Assembly (NCBI RefSeq): GCF_003490595.1
Contig: NZ_QQGY01000005.1
Span: 62,001-126,000 of the forward strand
Origin: Haemophilus haemolyticus_L
GTDB taxonomy: Bacteria > Pseudomonadota > Gammaproteobacteria > Enterobacterales > Pasteurellaceae
Direction: 5' to 3'
DNA length: 64,000 bases
Made by a program: the position numbers and the translations under genes. The notes below the pieces were generated by a model. The model was not told where the DNA came from, did not search any database, and saw only the letters and a program-made list of their open reading frames with translations. Positions 9,314-17,837 of this stretch are shown piece after piece (position 1 is the stretch's first letter; each line of letters starts with the position of its first letter).

Positions 9314-10390
9314 TTAAATTGCATCAGCAATCAATGTGCCCATTTCTGCCGTTGAAACAGGGGCAGAGTCATCGGCTAAATCACCCGTACGGTGACCGCT
9401 TGCTAAGACTTTTTGCACAGCGTTTTCAATCGCATCAGCTGCATCATTTAAGTTGAAGCTGTAACGCAACATCATCGCGGCAGAAAGAATTTGTGCGATT
9501 GGGTTAGCAATGCCTTTGCCTGCAATATCTGGTGCAGAACCGCCAGCAGGCTCATATAAGCCGAAACCTTCTTCATTTAAGCTAGCCGATGGCAACATCC
9601 CCATAGAGCCGGTGATCATCGCCGCTTCATCAGAAATAATATCGCCAAAAATGTTAGAGCATAGTAGAACGTCAAAAGATTCAGGCGCTTTGATTAATTG
9701 CATGGTCGCGTTGTCGATATAAATATGATCTAAGGTGACTTCAGGGTAATCTTTCGCCACTTCTGTCACGGTTTCACGCCATAAGATTGACGCTTGTAAT
9801 ACGTTCGCTTTATCCACAGAAGTTACATGTTTACGACGTTTCATTGCCGCATCAAAAGCCGCACGTGCAATACGTTCGATTTCATACTTGTAATAAACTT
9901 CGGTATCGAATGCTTTAGTTTGTGCACCTTCACCTTCACGGCCTTTAGGCTGACCGAAATAAATCCCGCCCGTTAATTCGCGCACAACCACCATATCAAA
10001 CCCTTTCGCCGCGATGTCTGCTCGTAATGGGCAGAATTTTTCTAGTCCTTTATAAAGGGTTGCAGGACGAAGATTACAGAATAATTTGAAGTGTTTACGC
10101 AATGGCAACAATGCTCCGCGTTCTGGTTGTTGATCCGGTGGTAAATTTGTCCATTTAGGGCCACCTACAGAACCAAACAAAATTGCATCCGCATCATCAC
10201 AACCTTTTAAGGTTTCTGCTGGTAATGGGCAACCACAATGATCAATAGCCGCACCGCCCACATAAAACTCGTTAAAGTTAAGTTTAAAACCAAATTTTTC
10301 TTGAACTCTGTTTAATACCTTAATGGCTTCCGCCATGACTTCGGGGCCGATACCATCGCCTGCTAATACTGCTATATTGTATGATTGCAT
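9314..10390 (-). CDS. leuB: 3-isopropylmalate dehydrogenase
   Basis: NAD-dependent oxidative decarboxylase giving 2-oxoisocaproate, the third step of leucine synthesis. 358 aa from the ATG at 10390, which follows ATAGGAAAAAT. The open frame runs another 49 codons upstream, but that part overlaps the leuA end and is not family-like. GDGIGPEV is at residues 11-18, RELTGGIYFG at 137-146, the catalytic Lys194 in SVDKANV, and the metal aspartates in NIFGDIISDEAA (246-257; Asp250 and Asp254). Lies 82 bp downstream of leuA with an uptake signal at 10417 in between. Confidence 0.96.
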   Translation of the reverse strand: MQSYNIAVLAGDGIGPEVMAEAIKVLNRVQEKFGFKLNFNEFYVGGAAIDHCGCPLPAETLKGCDDADAILFGSVGGPKWTNLPPDQQPERGALLPLRKHFKLFCNLRPATLYKGLEKFCPLRADIAAKGFDMVVVRELTGGIYFGQPKGREGEGAQTKAFDTEVYYKYEIERIARAAFDAAMKRRKHVTSVDKANVLQASILWRETVTEVAKDYPEVTLDHIYIDNATMQLIKAPESFDVLLCSNIFGDIISDEAAMITGSMGMLPSASLNEEGFGLYEPAGGSAPDIAGKGIANPIAQILSAAMMLRYSFNLNDAADAIENAVQKVLASGHRTGDLADDSAPVSTAEMGTLIADAI

Positions 10391-10472
10391 ATTATTTTTC
10401 CTATTTTTTACTTCAAAAGTGCGGTTAGTTTTTTTTGTATTTTTCCCCTCTTTGCTAAAGAGGGAGATTGAG

Positions 10473-12020
10473 TTAATGATGTTTATGATTCTTAATATCT
10501 GCCACCTTATGAGCACGATAAATGGCATTAATTGCATGAACTAAAGCAAGTGCGGAAGATTCAACGATGTCTGTCGCTAAACCAACACCATGGAATTTAC
10601 GGCCTTCGTGTTCAATCACGATATCTACCTGACCTAACGCTTCAGCACCTTCGCCTTTTGCAGTTAAGTGATAGTGGGACATTTTGATATCTAAGCCGGT
10701 TAAATTCAAGATCGCATTGTAGACAGCATCAACCGGACCATTACCACCGATAGAAGAGGTACTTAATTTTTTACCATCCAATTCTACTTGAACAAAAGCA
10801 GTTGCTGGATATTCTTTAGTGGAGTGTGCAGAAAGTTTATCTAACACTAAACGATCTTCATCACCTTGTTGCATATCAATAAAGGCTAAGGCTTCCAAGT
10901 CATAATCGAACACTTGGCCTTTTTTATCCGCCAATTTTAAGAACGCGTCATACAATTTGTCTAAATCGTAATCTTGTTCGGTGTAACCCATATCCGCCAT
11001 GTGGCCTTTTACTGCTGCGCGACCAGAACGCGCGGTTAAGTTTAATTTCTCTTTCTTCAAGCCAATAGTTTCTGGTGACATGATTTCGTAGGTATTTTTG
11101 TTTTTCAACATACCATCTTGATGGATGCCAGAAGAGTGCGCAAAAGCATTTGAACCCACAATGGCTTTATTCGGTTGAATCGGCATATTGCAAAGCTGGC
11201 TAACCATTTGACTCACACGATGAATTTCTTGGGTATTAATACGAGTATCCACGCCCATAAAATCTTGACGCACTTTCATTGCCATAACCACTTCTTCAAG
11301 GGAAGTATTGCCCGCTCGTTCACCAATTCCATTAATGGTACATTCAATTTGGCGCGCACCATTTTGTACTGCAGTTAAAGAATTAGCGGTTGCCATGCCT
11401 AAGTCATTATGGCAATGCACAGAAATCACAGCTTTATCGATATTCGGTACGCGATTGCGCACTTGAGCAATAATGTTGCCGTATTCATTTGGTAAGCAAA
11501 AACCTACTGTATCGGGAATATTTACCGTAGTTGCACCCGCATTAATTGCGGCTTCAACAATACGGCAGATATTGTCGATACCGGTACGGCCGGCATCTTC
11601 GCAAGAGAACTCAACATCATCCGTATAATTACGTGCGCGTTTCACTGCTGCAACGGCCATTCCTACCACATCATCAAAAGAACGTTTTAATTTCGCTTCA
11701 ACATGCAATGCAGAACTTGCAATAAAAGTATGAATACGGAATGCTTCAGCAACTTTCAATGCCTCGTATGCGGCATCAATGTCTTTATCTACCGCTCGAG
11801 ATAACGCGGCAACACGAGAGTTTTTAATATGGCGCGCAATGGTTTGAACAGACTCAAAATCGCCTTGAGAAGAAACCGGAAAACCGACTTCCATTACATC
11901 CACACCTAAGCGTTCAAGTGCTAAAGCGATCTGTAATTTTTCTTTTACCGTCAAACTTGCTTTTAACGCCTGTTCCCCATCACGCAAAGTCGTATCAAAA
12001 ATAATAACGCGATCTGTCAT
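10473..12020 (-). CDS. leuA: 2-isopropylmalate synthase
   Basis: Condenses acetyl-CoA with 2-oxoisovalerate, the committed step of leucine synthesis. 515 aa, the usual proteobacterial length. N-terminal TIM-barrel domain with DTTLRDGEQ at residues 9-17 (Asp14 a metal ligand) and VHCHNDLG (metal ligands His202 and His204). The C-terminal regulatory domain, the site of leucine feedback in the family, includes SSIGGNGPVDA. AAGGAC stands 6 bases before the ATG. First structural gene of leuABCD, expressed behind a leader peptide and attenuator (12093-12283). Confidence 0.97.
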   Translation of the reverse strand: MTDRVIIFDTTLRDGEQALKASLTVKEKLQIALALERLGVDVMEVGFPVSSQGDFESVQTIARHIKNSRVAALSRAVDKDIDAAYEALKVAEAFRIHTFIASSALHVEAKLKRSFDDVVGMAVAAVKRARNYTDDVEFSCEDAGRTGIDNICRIVEAAINAGATTVNIPDTVGFCLPNEYGNIIAQVRNRVPNIDKAVISVHCHNDLGMATANSLTAVQNGARQIECTINGIGERAGNTSLEEVVMAMKVRQDFMGVDTRINTQEIHRVSQMVSQLCNMPIQPNKAIVGSNAFAHSSGIHQDGMLKNKNTYEIMSPETIGLKKEKLNLTARSGRAAVKGHMADMGYTEQDYDLDKLYDAFLKLADKKGQVFDYDLEALAFIDMQQGDEDRLVLDKLSAHSTKEYPATAFVQVELDGKKLSTSSIGGNGPVDAVYNAILNLTGLDIKMSHYHLTAKGEGAEALGQVDIVIEHEGRKFHGVGLATDIVESSALALVHAINAIYRAHKVADIKNHKHH

Positions 12021-12092
12021 AACAATGTCCTTACTAAATGTCCTTCTTAAATCACTCCAAAAGTGCGGTGCATTTTCCTATATTTTTTAGAC

Positions 12093-12123
12093 AAAAAACC
12101 CGCCACTTATAAAGTGCGGGTTT
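12093..12123 (-). terminator. leu operon attenuator hairpin
   Basis: On the minus strand an inverted repeat pairs ACCCGCACTT with AAGTGGCGGGT around a TAT loop (one bulge) and is followed by six Ts. It lies 41 bp after the leader peptide stop and 73 bp before leuA. This is the expected position for a leucine-responsive attenuator. Confidence 0.85.
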
Positions 12124-12163
12124 AAAATTGGGTATTTACATCTGACTGTTTTTCATCCACAAC

Positions 12164-12223
12164 TTAGCCGCACACCGAATGTGAGAGCAGCAGGTTGAGA
12201 GATAAAGAAACAATACGAGACAT
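12164..12223 (-). CDS. leuL: leu operon leader peptide
   Basis: A 19-codon frame whose product is MSRIVSLSLNLLLSHSVCG. Five of the 19 residues are leucine (residues 7, 9, 11, 12 and 13), three of them consecutive. It starts 10 bases after AGAAGGA and stops upstream of the attenuator hairpin. Slow translation of the leucine run under leucine starvation would favour an alternative fold and let transcription enter leuA. The peptide is too short for standard gene callers. The reading is direct from sequence; the attenuation mechanism is known for enteric leu operons and is inferred here. Confidence 0.9.
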   Translation of the reverse strand: MSRIVSLSLNLLLSHSVCG

Positions 12224-12255
12224 AAATAAAAATCCTTCTGTGTAAAACGTTTTCC

Positions 12256-12283
12256 ATATTACGAATAAAAAACTGGCTGTCAA
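12256..12283 (-). promoter_or_regulatory. leu operon promoter
   Basis: Minus-strand TTGACA (12278-12283), a 16-bp spacer and TAATAT (12256-12261). Both hexamers are near consensus for the housekeeping sigma factor. It lies 33 bp upstream of the leader peptide start, so it would drive leuL-leuABCD. The remaining DNA up to dprA (12284-12563) is AT-rich, non-coding, and contains the CRP-S site. Confidence 0.8.
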
Positions 12284-12471
12284 ACTATTTTTTAGCGTTT
12301 TATATCAAAAACAATCATCTCAACACAAGATGTAATATATATTTAACTAATAAAATTAAAACAAAAAGAATATTCAACCAAATTAATTACAATCAGCAAA
12401 CTTTTATTATTGAATTTTTTACATTTTCAAAATAAGAGAAATTTTGCAATTTTTTACTCATAAAAAAGAAT

Positions 12472-12493
12472 TTTTGCGATCTACATAGCAAAA
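12472..12493 (+). promoter_or_regulatory. Competence regulatory element (CRP-S site) of dprA
   Basis: A 22-bp palindrome TTTTGCGATCTACATAGCAAAA, with the C-for-T change (TGCGA core) that marks Sxy-dependent CRP sites in Haemophilus. Its centre is about 80 bp before the dprA start, a normal position for a CRP-activated promoter. It would place dprA, and perhaps yaaA and the lipoprotein gene, in the competence regulon. Confidence 0.9.
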
Positions 12494-12563
12494 TGCTTTC
12501 AAGTTAATCGTTTCTTTCACTCGTTTTTTCCATACTAAATTTTCAAATCAAAAAGGAAAAAGC

Positions 12564-13685
12564 ATGCACGATATTACTTATACGCTACTCCGCCTAATGC
12601 AAGTCCCTAAACTTGGCGGAGTGGGCATTGATAAAATTTTATCCAATATTACGCTAGATGAGTTGCTCAATTATGATGATGTTGCTTTCCGACAAATGGG
12701 ATGGGGAGCCATTCAAATTCGCCGTTGGTTCAAGCCTGAAGCAAAATTTATTGAACCTGCACTAGAGTGGTCACAAAAAGAGGGGAATCATTTGGTGAAT
12801 TATTTTTCCCCTTTTTACCCCTTTCTATTGAAACAGATAGCAAGCTTTCCTCCTCTATTATTTGTAAAAGGAAATTTGACCGCACTTTCACAACGTCAAA
12901 TTGCGATGGTGGGAAGCCGCTACTGCACGGCTTATGGTGAATATTGGGCTAAATATTTTGCTACGGAACTTTCATTGGCTGGCTTTACAATTACCAGTGG
13001 GCTCGCATTGGGAATAGATGGGCATTGCCATCAAGCTGTTGTTGATATTCAAGGACAAACCATAGCAGTTTTGGGAAGCGGATTGGAACAAATTTATCCC
13101 GTAAAGCATCGCAAACTTTCAGAACTTATTTTGCAAAACAACGGTACATTAGTTTCTGAGTTTTTACCAAACCAAGCACCAATTGCGACAAATTTCCCTC
13201 GTCGTAATCGGATTATTAGCGGGCTTTCTGTCGGGACATTAGTGGTTGAAGCCACAGAAAAAAGCGGCTCTCTGATTACCGCTCGGTATGCATTGGAACA
13301 AAACCGAGAGGTTTTTGCTGTGCCAGGCAATATTCAAAGTGAATTTAGCCAAGGTTGTAATCGCCTCATCAAACAAGGCGCAATGTTGGTGGAAAATGCA
13401 AAGAATATTTTGGAAACTCTCTACCAACATTCTATCCATAGCCAAACTGAAATCGATTTTGACCAGATCGCCGTGCCTAATTACACGCCACCACCCGATC
13501 CTCGCCGATTAGTAGAAGCACCAAGTCACCCGAAACTTTACTCGCGTATCGGTTACACGCCTGTGAGCATTGATGATTTAGCTGAAGAATTTAACTTGAG
13601 TGTAGATGTTTTACTTGTTCAGCTGCTCGATCTTGAATTGCAAGATCTCATCATGAGTGAAAATGGGCTATATAAACGCGTTTAG
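12564..13685 (+). CDS. dprA: DNA processing protein DprA (Smf)
   Basis: Binds incoming single-stranded DNA in the cytoplasm during transformation, protects it and loads RecA. 373 aa. The Rossmann-like core is marked by MVGSR (residues 115-119), SGLALGID (145-152) and NFPRRNRIISG (210-220). A short N-terminal helical domain precedes it, and the last 60 residues look like the winged-helix DML1 domain (SIDDLAEEFNLSVDVLLVQLLDLEL). AAAAAGGAAA precedes the ATG. The CRP-S site upstream gives competence control. It is divergent from the leu operon and followed 52 bp on by yaaA. Confidence 0.96.
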   Translation: MHDITYTLLRLMQVPKLGGVGIDKILSNITLDELLNYDDVAFRQMGWGAIQIRRWFKPEAKFIEPALEWSQKEGNHLVNYFSPFYPFLLKQIASFPPLLFVKGNLTALSQRQIAMVGSRYCTAYGEYWAKYFATELSLAGFTITSGLALGIDGHCHQAVVDIQGQTIAVLGSGLEQIYPVKHRKLSELILQNNGTLVSEFLPNQAPIATNFPRRNRIISGLSVGTLVVEATEKSGSLITARYALEQNREVFAVPGNIQSEFSQGCNRLIKQGAMLVENAKNILETLYQHSIHSQTEIDFDQIAVPNYTPPPDPRRLVEAPSHPKLYSRIGYTPVSIDDLAEEFNLSVDVLLVQLLDLELQDLIMSENGLYKRV

Positions 13686-13737
13686 TGTAAATTTTTATGC
13701 TAATATACGCCCATTCTTTTTTCATAAAAGGACGATT

Positions 13738-14514
13738 ATGTTAGCCATTATCTCCCCTGCAAAAACCCTTGACTTTGAAAGTGCGGTAAAAAATTTTCCT
13801 GTTTCTCAACCGCACTTTACTGATTACAGCGAACAACTTATTGAAGTTTGTCGTAAACTTTCTCCGCAAGATCTTTCATCGCTTATGTCTATCAGCGATA
13901 AGTTAGCCGGTCTAAATGTTGCACGCTTTGCAGAATGGACAAAAATTCACAATGAAAACAATTCCCGCGCTGCATTATTTGCATTTAAAGGCGATGTTTA
14001 TACTGGTTTAGATGCTGATTCCCTTTCGGAAGATGATGTTGCCTTTGCACAATCCCATTTACGTATGCTTTCTGGGCTTTATGGGCTTTTAAAACCACTT
14101 GATTTAATGCAACCTTACCGATTAGAAATGGGCACAAAATTAGCCAATCCGAAAGGAAAAGATCTGTATGCCTTTTGGGGAAATGTGATTACCCAAGCGA
14201 TTCAACAAGCTATTGATGAACAAGGCGATAATGTATTAGTCAATCTAGCCTCTGATGAATATTATAAATCGGTTAAAGAAAACCAACTTAAAGCCAAGAT
14301 AATCAAGCCAGTTTTCTTAGACAATAAAAATGGAAAATACAAAGTAATCAGCTTTTATGCGAAAAAAGCTCGAGGCTTAATGTGCCGTTATCTTATTCAA
14401 AATCGTTTAACCAACATTGAACAGTTAAAAGAATTTGATTTAGGTGGTTATTGGTTTGATTCAGCATCATCCACTGAAACCGAATTTGTATTTAAGCGAG
14501 ATATCAATGAATAA
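13738..14514 (+). CDS. yaaA: Peroxide stress protein YaaA family
   Basis: 258 aa member of the YaaA/DUF328 family. E. coli YaaA lowers free iron and limits peroxide damage. MLAIISPAKTLDF at the start, LSGLYGLLKPLDLMQPYRLEMGTKL in the middle and the basic SFYAKKARGLMCRY near the C-terminus are family signatures. The ATG at 13738 follows AAAAGGACG; the open frame extends 27 codons further upstream into the end of dprA but that part is not family-like. Two uptake signals lie inside the first 80 bp (13779 and 13809), in opposite orientation. It is co-directional with dprA and overlaps the next gene by 8 bp. Confidence 0.93.
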   Translation: MLAIISPAKTLDFESAVKNFPVSQPHFTDYSEQLIEVCRKLSPQDLSSLMSISDKLAGLNVARFAEWTKIHNENNSRAALFAFKGDVYTGLDADSLSEDDVAFAQSHLRMLSGLYGLLKPLDLMQPYRLEMGTKLANPKGKDLYAFWGNVITQAIQQAIDEQGDNVLVNLASDEYYKSVKENQLKAKIIKPVFLDNKNGKYKVISFYAKKARGLMCRYLIQNRLTNIEQLKEFDLGGYWFDSASSTETEFVFKRDINE

Positions 14515-15088
14515 AATTTTTGTTATATTGACCGCACTTATACTCTCTGGCTGTGCAACTAAACTGACTCAATTAAATATTCCTACACAGTTAGAGCACA
14601 ACGGTAAAAATTATGCCCTTACTGGCAGCCAAGATTTACAAACCATTGCACGCTATGTTTATATAGCTAAGCCAGATACGCTAGAAAATTGGCAATCTGA
14701 AATTGAAATTCTCTTTGATCGCAATCAATCAGCGCGTTCAATTAAAGAGCGGATCGCATTGAGAGAACGTATTTATCGTAATACAGGCGTAAAAGATTTC
14801 CATTTTGATGCTATTCCAGAAAATTCTATGAATCCACAGGAATTAAATGGATATGTCATCTATTCGCCAACAAAGGAAAATCCATCTTGGCAAGTCAATG
14901 TGATGAAAGGACGACAATTACCACAATGTGGCTTTGTTCAGTATCAATATTCACAAAAAGTACAGCAACCAACACTTTCTAAACATTTATCCATCGATAA
15001 AGTGCAACAACATTTGCAAAAATACGTTGTGGATATAGAAAGAAAGCACTTACAAGATTTGAAGTGGCAACTGTTTTGTCAAAAATAA
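14507..15088 (+). CDS. Small predicted lipoprotein of unknown function
   Basis: 193 aa. The start at 14507 gives a lipoprotein signal peptide MNKIFVILTALILSGC with Cys16 as the lipidation site. The ATG overlaps the last 8 bases of yaaA, suggesting coupled translation. An upstream in-frame start would lose the signal. The mature part is polar, with no motif I recognise; it ends in WQLFCQK. An uptake signal at 14531 encodes part of the signal peptide. Position after dprA-yaaA might place it in the competence transcript, but no function in uptake is implied by sequence. Outer- versus inner-membrane sorting is not decided: residue +2 is Ala, which favours the outer membrane. Confidence 0.8.
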   Translation: MNKIFVILTALILSGCATKLTQLNIPTQLEHNGKNYALTGSQDLQTIARYVYIAKPDTLENWQSEIEILFDRNQSARSIKERIALRERIYRNTGVKDFHFDAIPENSMNPQELNGYVIYSPTKENPSWQVNVMKGRQLPQCGFVQYQYSQKVQQPTLSKHLSIDKVQQHLQKYVVDIERKHLQDLKWQLFCQK

Positions 15089-15195
15089 TGTAAAAAATTA
15101 TGCCGGATCAAAATCTCATCAGATTTTGCTAGAGCAGATACCTCTAATGATGTAATCTTATGCCAGTTTCCAATTACGGTTAAAAGTAGGTAAAT

Positions 15196-16161
15196 ATGAT
15201 TAAAAAAATTGCAGTTTTAACAAGTGGTGGCGATGCGCCAGGTATGAATGCCGCAATTCGTGGCGTAGTACGTTCTGCACTTGCAGAAGGCTTAGAAGTA
15301 TTTGGTATCTATGATGGTTACCAGGGCTTATACAACAATAAAATCAAACAACTAAACCGCTACAGCGTATCAGATGTGATTAATCGTGGCGGTACTTTCT
15401 TAGGTTCTGCACGCTTTCCTGAATTTAAGGATCCAAATGTTCGTGCGAAATGTGCAGAAATTTTACGTTCTCACGGCATTGATGCACTTGTTGTTATCGG
15501 TGGTGACGGTTCTTACATGGGCGCAAAATTGTTAACCGAAGAACATGGTTTCCCTTGTGTTGGCTTACCAGGCACGATTGATAATGATGTTGCAGGTACT
15601 GACTATACCATCGGCTATCAAACCGCATTACAAACTGCAGTAGATGCAATCGACCGTTTACGTGATACATCAAGCTCACACCAACGTATTTCTATCGTTG
15701 AAATTATGGGGCGCCATTGTAGTGACTTAACCATTTCTGCAGGTATTGCTGGCGGTTGCGAATATATCGTCGCATCAGAAATTGAATTCAATCGTGAAGA
15801 ATTAATTCAACAAATTGAACGTAGCATTATTCGTGGTAAACGCCATGCAATCATTGCAATCACTGAACTTTTAACCGATGTCCATTCTCTGGCAAAAGAA
15901 ATTGAAGCTCGCGTTGGGCACGAAACTCGTGCAACTGTTTTAGGGCATATTCAACGTGGCGGCTCTCCTTGTGCATTTGACCGTATTCTTGCTTCACGTA
16001 TGGGCGCATACGCGGTAGATTTATTGCTACAAGGTAAAGGTGGCTACTGCGTAGGCATCCAAAATGAACAACTTGTTCACCATGATATTATTGATGCCAT
16101 TAATAATATGCAGCGTGTATTTAAGGCTGATTGGCTTAAAGTGGCAAAACGTTTGGAATAA
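15196..16161 (+). CDS. pfkA: ATP-dependent 6-phosphofructokinase
   Basis: Glycolytic kinase converting fructose 6-phosphate to fructose 1,6-bisphosphate. 321 aa. ATP/Mg site GGDGS at residues 102-106, catalytic loop PGTIDND at 125-131, and EIMGRHCSDL in the fructose-phosphate region. The MGRHCSDL reading differs slightly from the commoner MGRxxGDL. Ribosome-binding site AGTAGGT. A factor-independent terminator follows at 16221. Codon third positions are C-rich in the first 60 codons, as expected for a strongly expressed gene or one on the lagging strand. Confidence 0.97.
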   Translation: MIKKIAVLTSGGDAPGMNAAIRGVVRSALAEGLEVFGIYDGYQGLYNNKIKQLNRYSVSDVINRGGTFLGSARFPEFKDPNVRAKCAEILRSHGIDALVVIGGDGSYMGAKLLTEEHGFPCVGLPGTIDNDVAGTDYTIGYQTALQTAVDAIDRLRDTSSSHQRISIVEIMGRHCSDLTISAGIAGGCEYIVASEIEFNREELIQQIERSIIRGKRHAIIAITELLTDVHSLAKEIEARVGHETRATVLGHIQRGGSPCAFDRILASRMGAYAVDLLLQGKGGYCVGIQNEQLVHHDIIDAINNMQRVFKADWLKVAKRLE

Positions 16162-16220
16162 TCGTTTATTCACTTTATATAAATCACCAAAACTTAATTC
16201 ATCTTTTTTATCTCACTTAA

Positions 16221-16248
16221 ACAGACACAGCAATGTGTCTGTTTTTTC
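16221..16248 (+). terminator. Terminator after pfkA
   Basis: Perfect 8-bp stem CAGACACA/TGTGTCTG with a GCAA tetraloop, followed by TTTTTTC. It lies 60 bp after the pfkA stop. Confidence 0.9.
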
Positions 16249-16406
16249 TTACAAAAGTGCGGTGATTTTTTCTTGAGTTTTCTATAAATCCTTTATCTTT
16301 TAAAGTTTAAAAATAAACGCGACTGCCAGTTCTTCCTAGATGATCTTTTTTGCTATAAAAATAGATATTAGATAAAATGCGCCAAGCAAAATAAGGTATA
16401 AAAATT

Positions 16407-16889
16407 ATGACAAAGAAAAAAGTAAAACCAGGATCAAATACTATCGCACTGAATAAACGTGCGAGACATGATTATTTTATAGAAGATGAAATTGAAGCAG
16501 GTCTTGAACTACAAGGCTGGGAAGTCAAATCAATGCGCGCAGGCAAGGCAAACATTAGTGATAGTTATGTCATTTTCAAAAATGGCGAAGCCTTTTTATT
16601 CGGTGCAAGCATTCAGCCATTAAATGTTGCATCAACGCACATTGTTTGTGATCCAACTCGCACTCGTAAGTTATTATTAAATAAACGTGAACTAGCATCC
16701 CTATTTGGCAAAGCAAACCGAGACGGTTTCACCATCGTAGCACTTTCTCTTTACTGGAAAAGTGCATGGGCAAAAGTCAAAATTGGTTTAGCCAAAGGTA
16801 AAAAACAACATGATAAACGCGATGATATTAAAGAGCGTGAATGGAAAGTAACAAAAGATCGCATTATGAAAAATGCACATCGAGGATAA
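16407..16889 (+). CDS. smpB: SsrA-binding protein SmpB
   Basis: Small cytoplasmic RNA-binding protein that delivers tmRNA to stalled ribosomes. 160 aa, the normal length. The beta-barrel core shows ARHDYFIEDEIEAGLELQGWEVKSMRAGKANI; the C-terminal basic tail includes KGKKQHDKRDDIKEREW, the part that enters the ribosomal A site. I see no ssrA (tmRNA) gene next to it in this window. It ends at a bidirectional terminator facing bamD. Confidence 0.96.
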   Translation: MTKKKVKPGSNTIALNKRARHDYFIEDEIEAGLELQGWEVKSMRAGKANISDSYVIFKNGEAFLFGASIQPLNVASTHIVCDPTRTRKLLLNKRELASLFGKANRDGFTIVALSLYWKSAWAKVKIGLAKGKKQHDKRDDIKEREWKVTKDRIMKNAHRG

Positions 16890-16897
16890 TATATAGC

Positions 16898-16926
16898 AAA
16901 AAGCCCGAAATTATTCGGGCTTTTTA
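16898..16926. terminator. Bidirectional terminator between smpB and bamD
   Basis: Inverted repeat AAAAAGCCCGAA/TTCGGGCTTTTT around a short loop, with A-run and T-run on both sides, so it can stop transcription from smpB (plus) and from bamD (minus). Confidence 0.92.
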
Positions 16927-16940
16927 TTCATATCTTATGA

Positions 16941-17729
16941 CTATTTAGCAGTCGGAACTTTTAATTCTGGCTCATCTGGTTTTTCAATTGGTGCAAAGGT
17001 TTTATCTTTATTCGCATCAATAATTTTTTGGGTATCATTGGCTAATGCTGTTAAACCCATTTTTTCATACGCTTCTTTCATCAAAGATAAACCTTCATAA
17101 GTTGCTTTAGCATCAGGATATTGTTTCAACATTCCAACTACACGATTTGACACTGCAACCCAAGCATCACGTTTTGCATAGAATTTTGCAATATCTAACT
17201 CATGACGAGCAAGCGCATCTTTAATATAAGCCATACGCGCTAAAGCATCTTGAGCATAAGGGCTGTTAGGGAATACACGAACTAAATTTTGGAAATTAGA
17301 AAAAGCGGTACGCATAGAAGTGGTTTCACGTGTCGCACGATCAATTCCAAAGAAATCTTGAATAAAATTATCACCTGTTGCAGCATTGGTTAACCCCGCC
17401 ATATACACTGCATAGTCTTGGTTAGGACTTTGTGGGAATTGGTGTAAAAAGCTATCTACCGTCAATAATACTTGCGTATAATCTTGTGCTTTATAGTTTG
17501 CATAAATTAAATCTAGCATCGCCTGTTCTTGATAAATACTACCAGGGAAACGTTCAGTCGCCGCTTTTAAATAACGAATAGCTTCAGAATAACCGCCTTC
17601 TTGTAATGATGTAACACCTTTAGTGTACAACTCATTTACTGATGCTTGCTCCACATCTTTTGAACCACTTGAACATCCAACAACCAATGCTGCCGCGGCA
17701 AGCAATGCCAAAGATTTTATTTTACGCAT
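16941..17729 (-). CDS. bamD: Outer membrane assembly lipoprotein BamD (ComL)
   Basis: Essential lipoprotein of the BAM complex that works with BamA (also in this window, 60979-63357) to fold outer-membrane proteins; called ComL in competence literature. 262 aa. The lipoprotein signal ends LVVGC with Cys19. Helical TPR-like repeats fill the rest (ASVNELYTKG, YSEAIRYLKAATERFPGS, NFQNLVRVFPNSPYAQDA). It ends in a lysine/proline-rich tail. Divergent from rluD across 108 bp; convergent with smpB. Confidence 0.95.
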   Translation of the reverse strand: MRKIKSLALLAAAALVVGCSSGSKDVEQASVNELYTKGVTSLQEGGYSEAIRYLKAATERFPGSIYQEQAMLDLIYANYKAQDYTQVLLTVDSFLHQFPQSPNQDYAVYMAGLTNAATGDNFIQDFFGIDRATRETTSMRTAFSNFQNLVRVFPNSPYAQDALARMAYIKDALARHELDIAKFYAKRDAWVAVSNRVVGMLKQYPDAKATYEGLSLMKEAYEKMGLTALANDTQKIIDANKDKTFAPIEKPDEPELKVPTAK

Positions 17730-17837
17730 TGTTTTTTTCCTTAATTTTTACGAAAACCAATAAATAAGATACAATTGTCCGCTATTGTATAGAACATTAA
17801 TCAATAAGCCAACTTTTAAAATTTTTGAGAGCTATTT

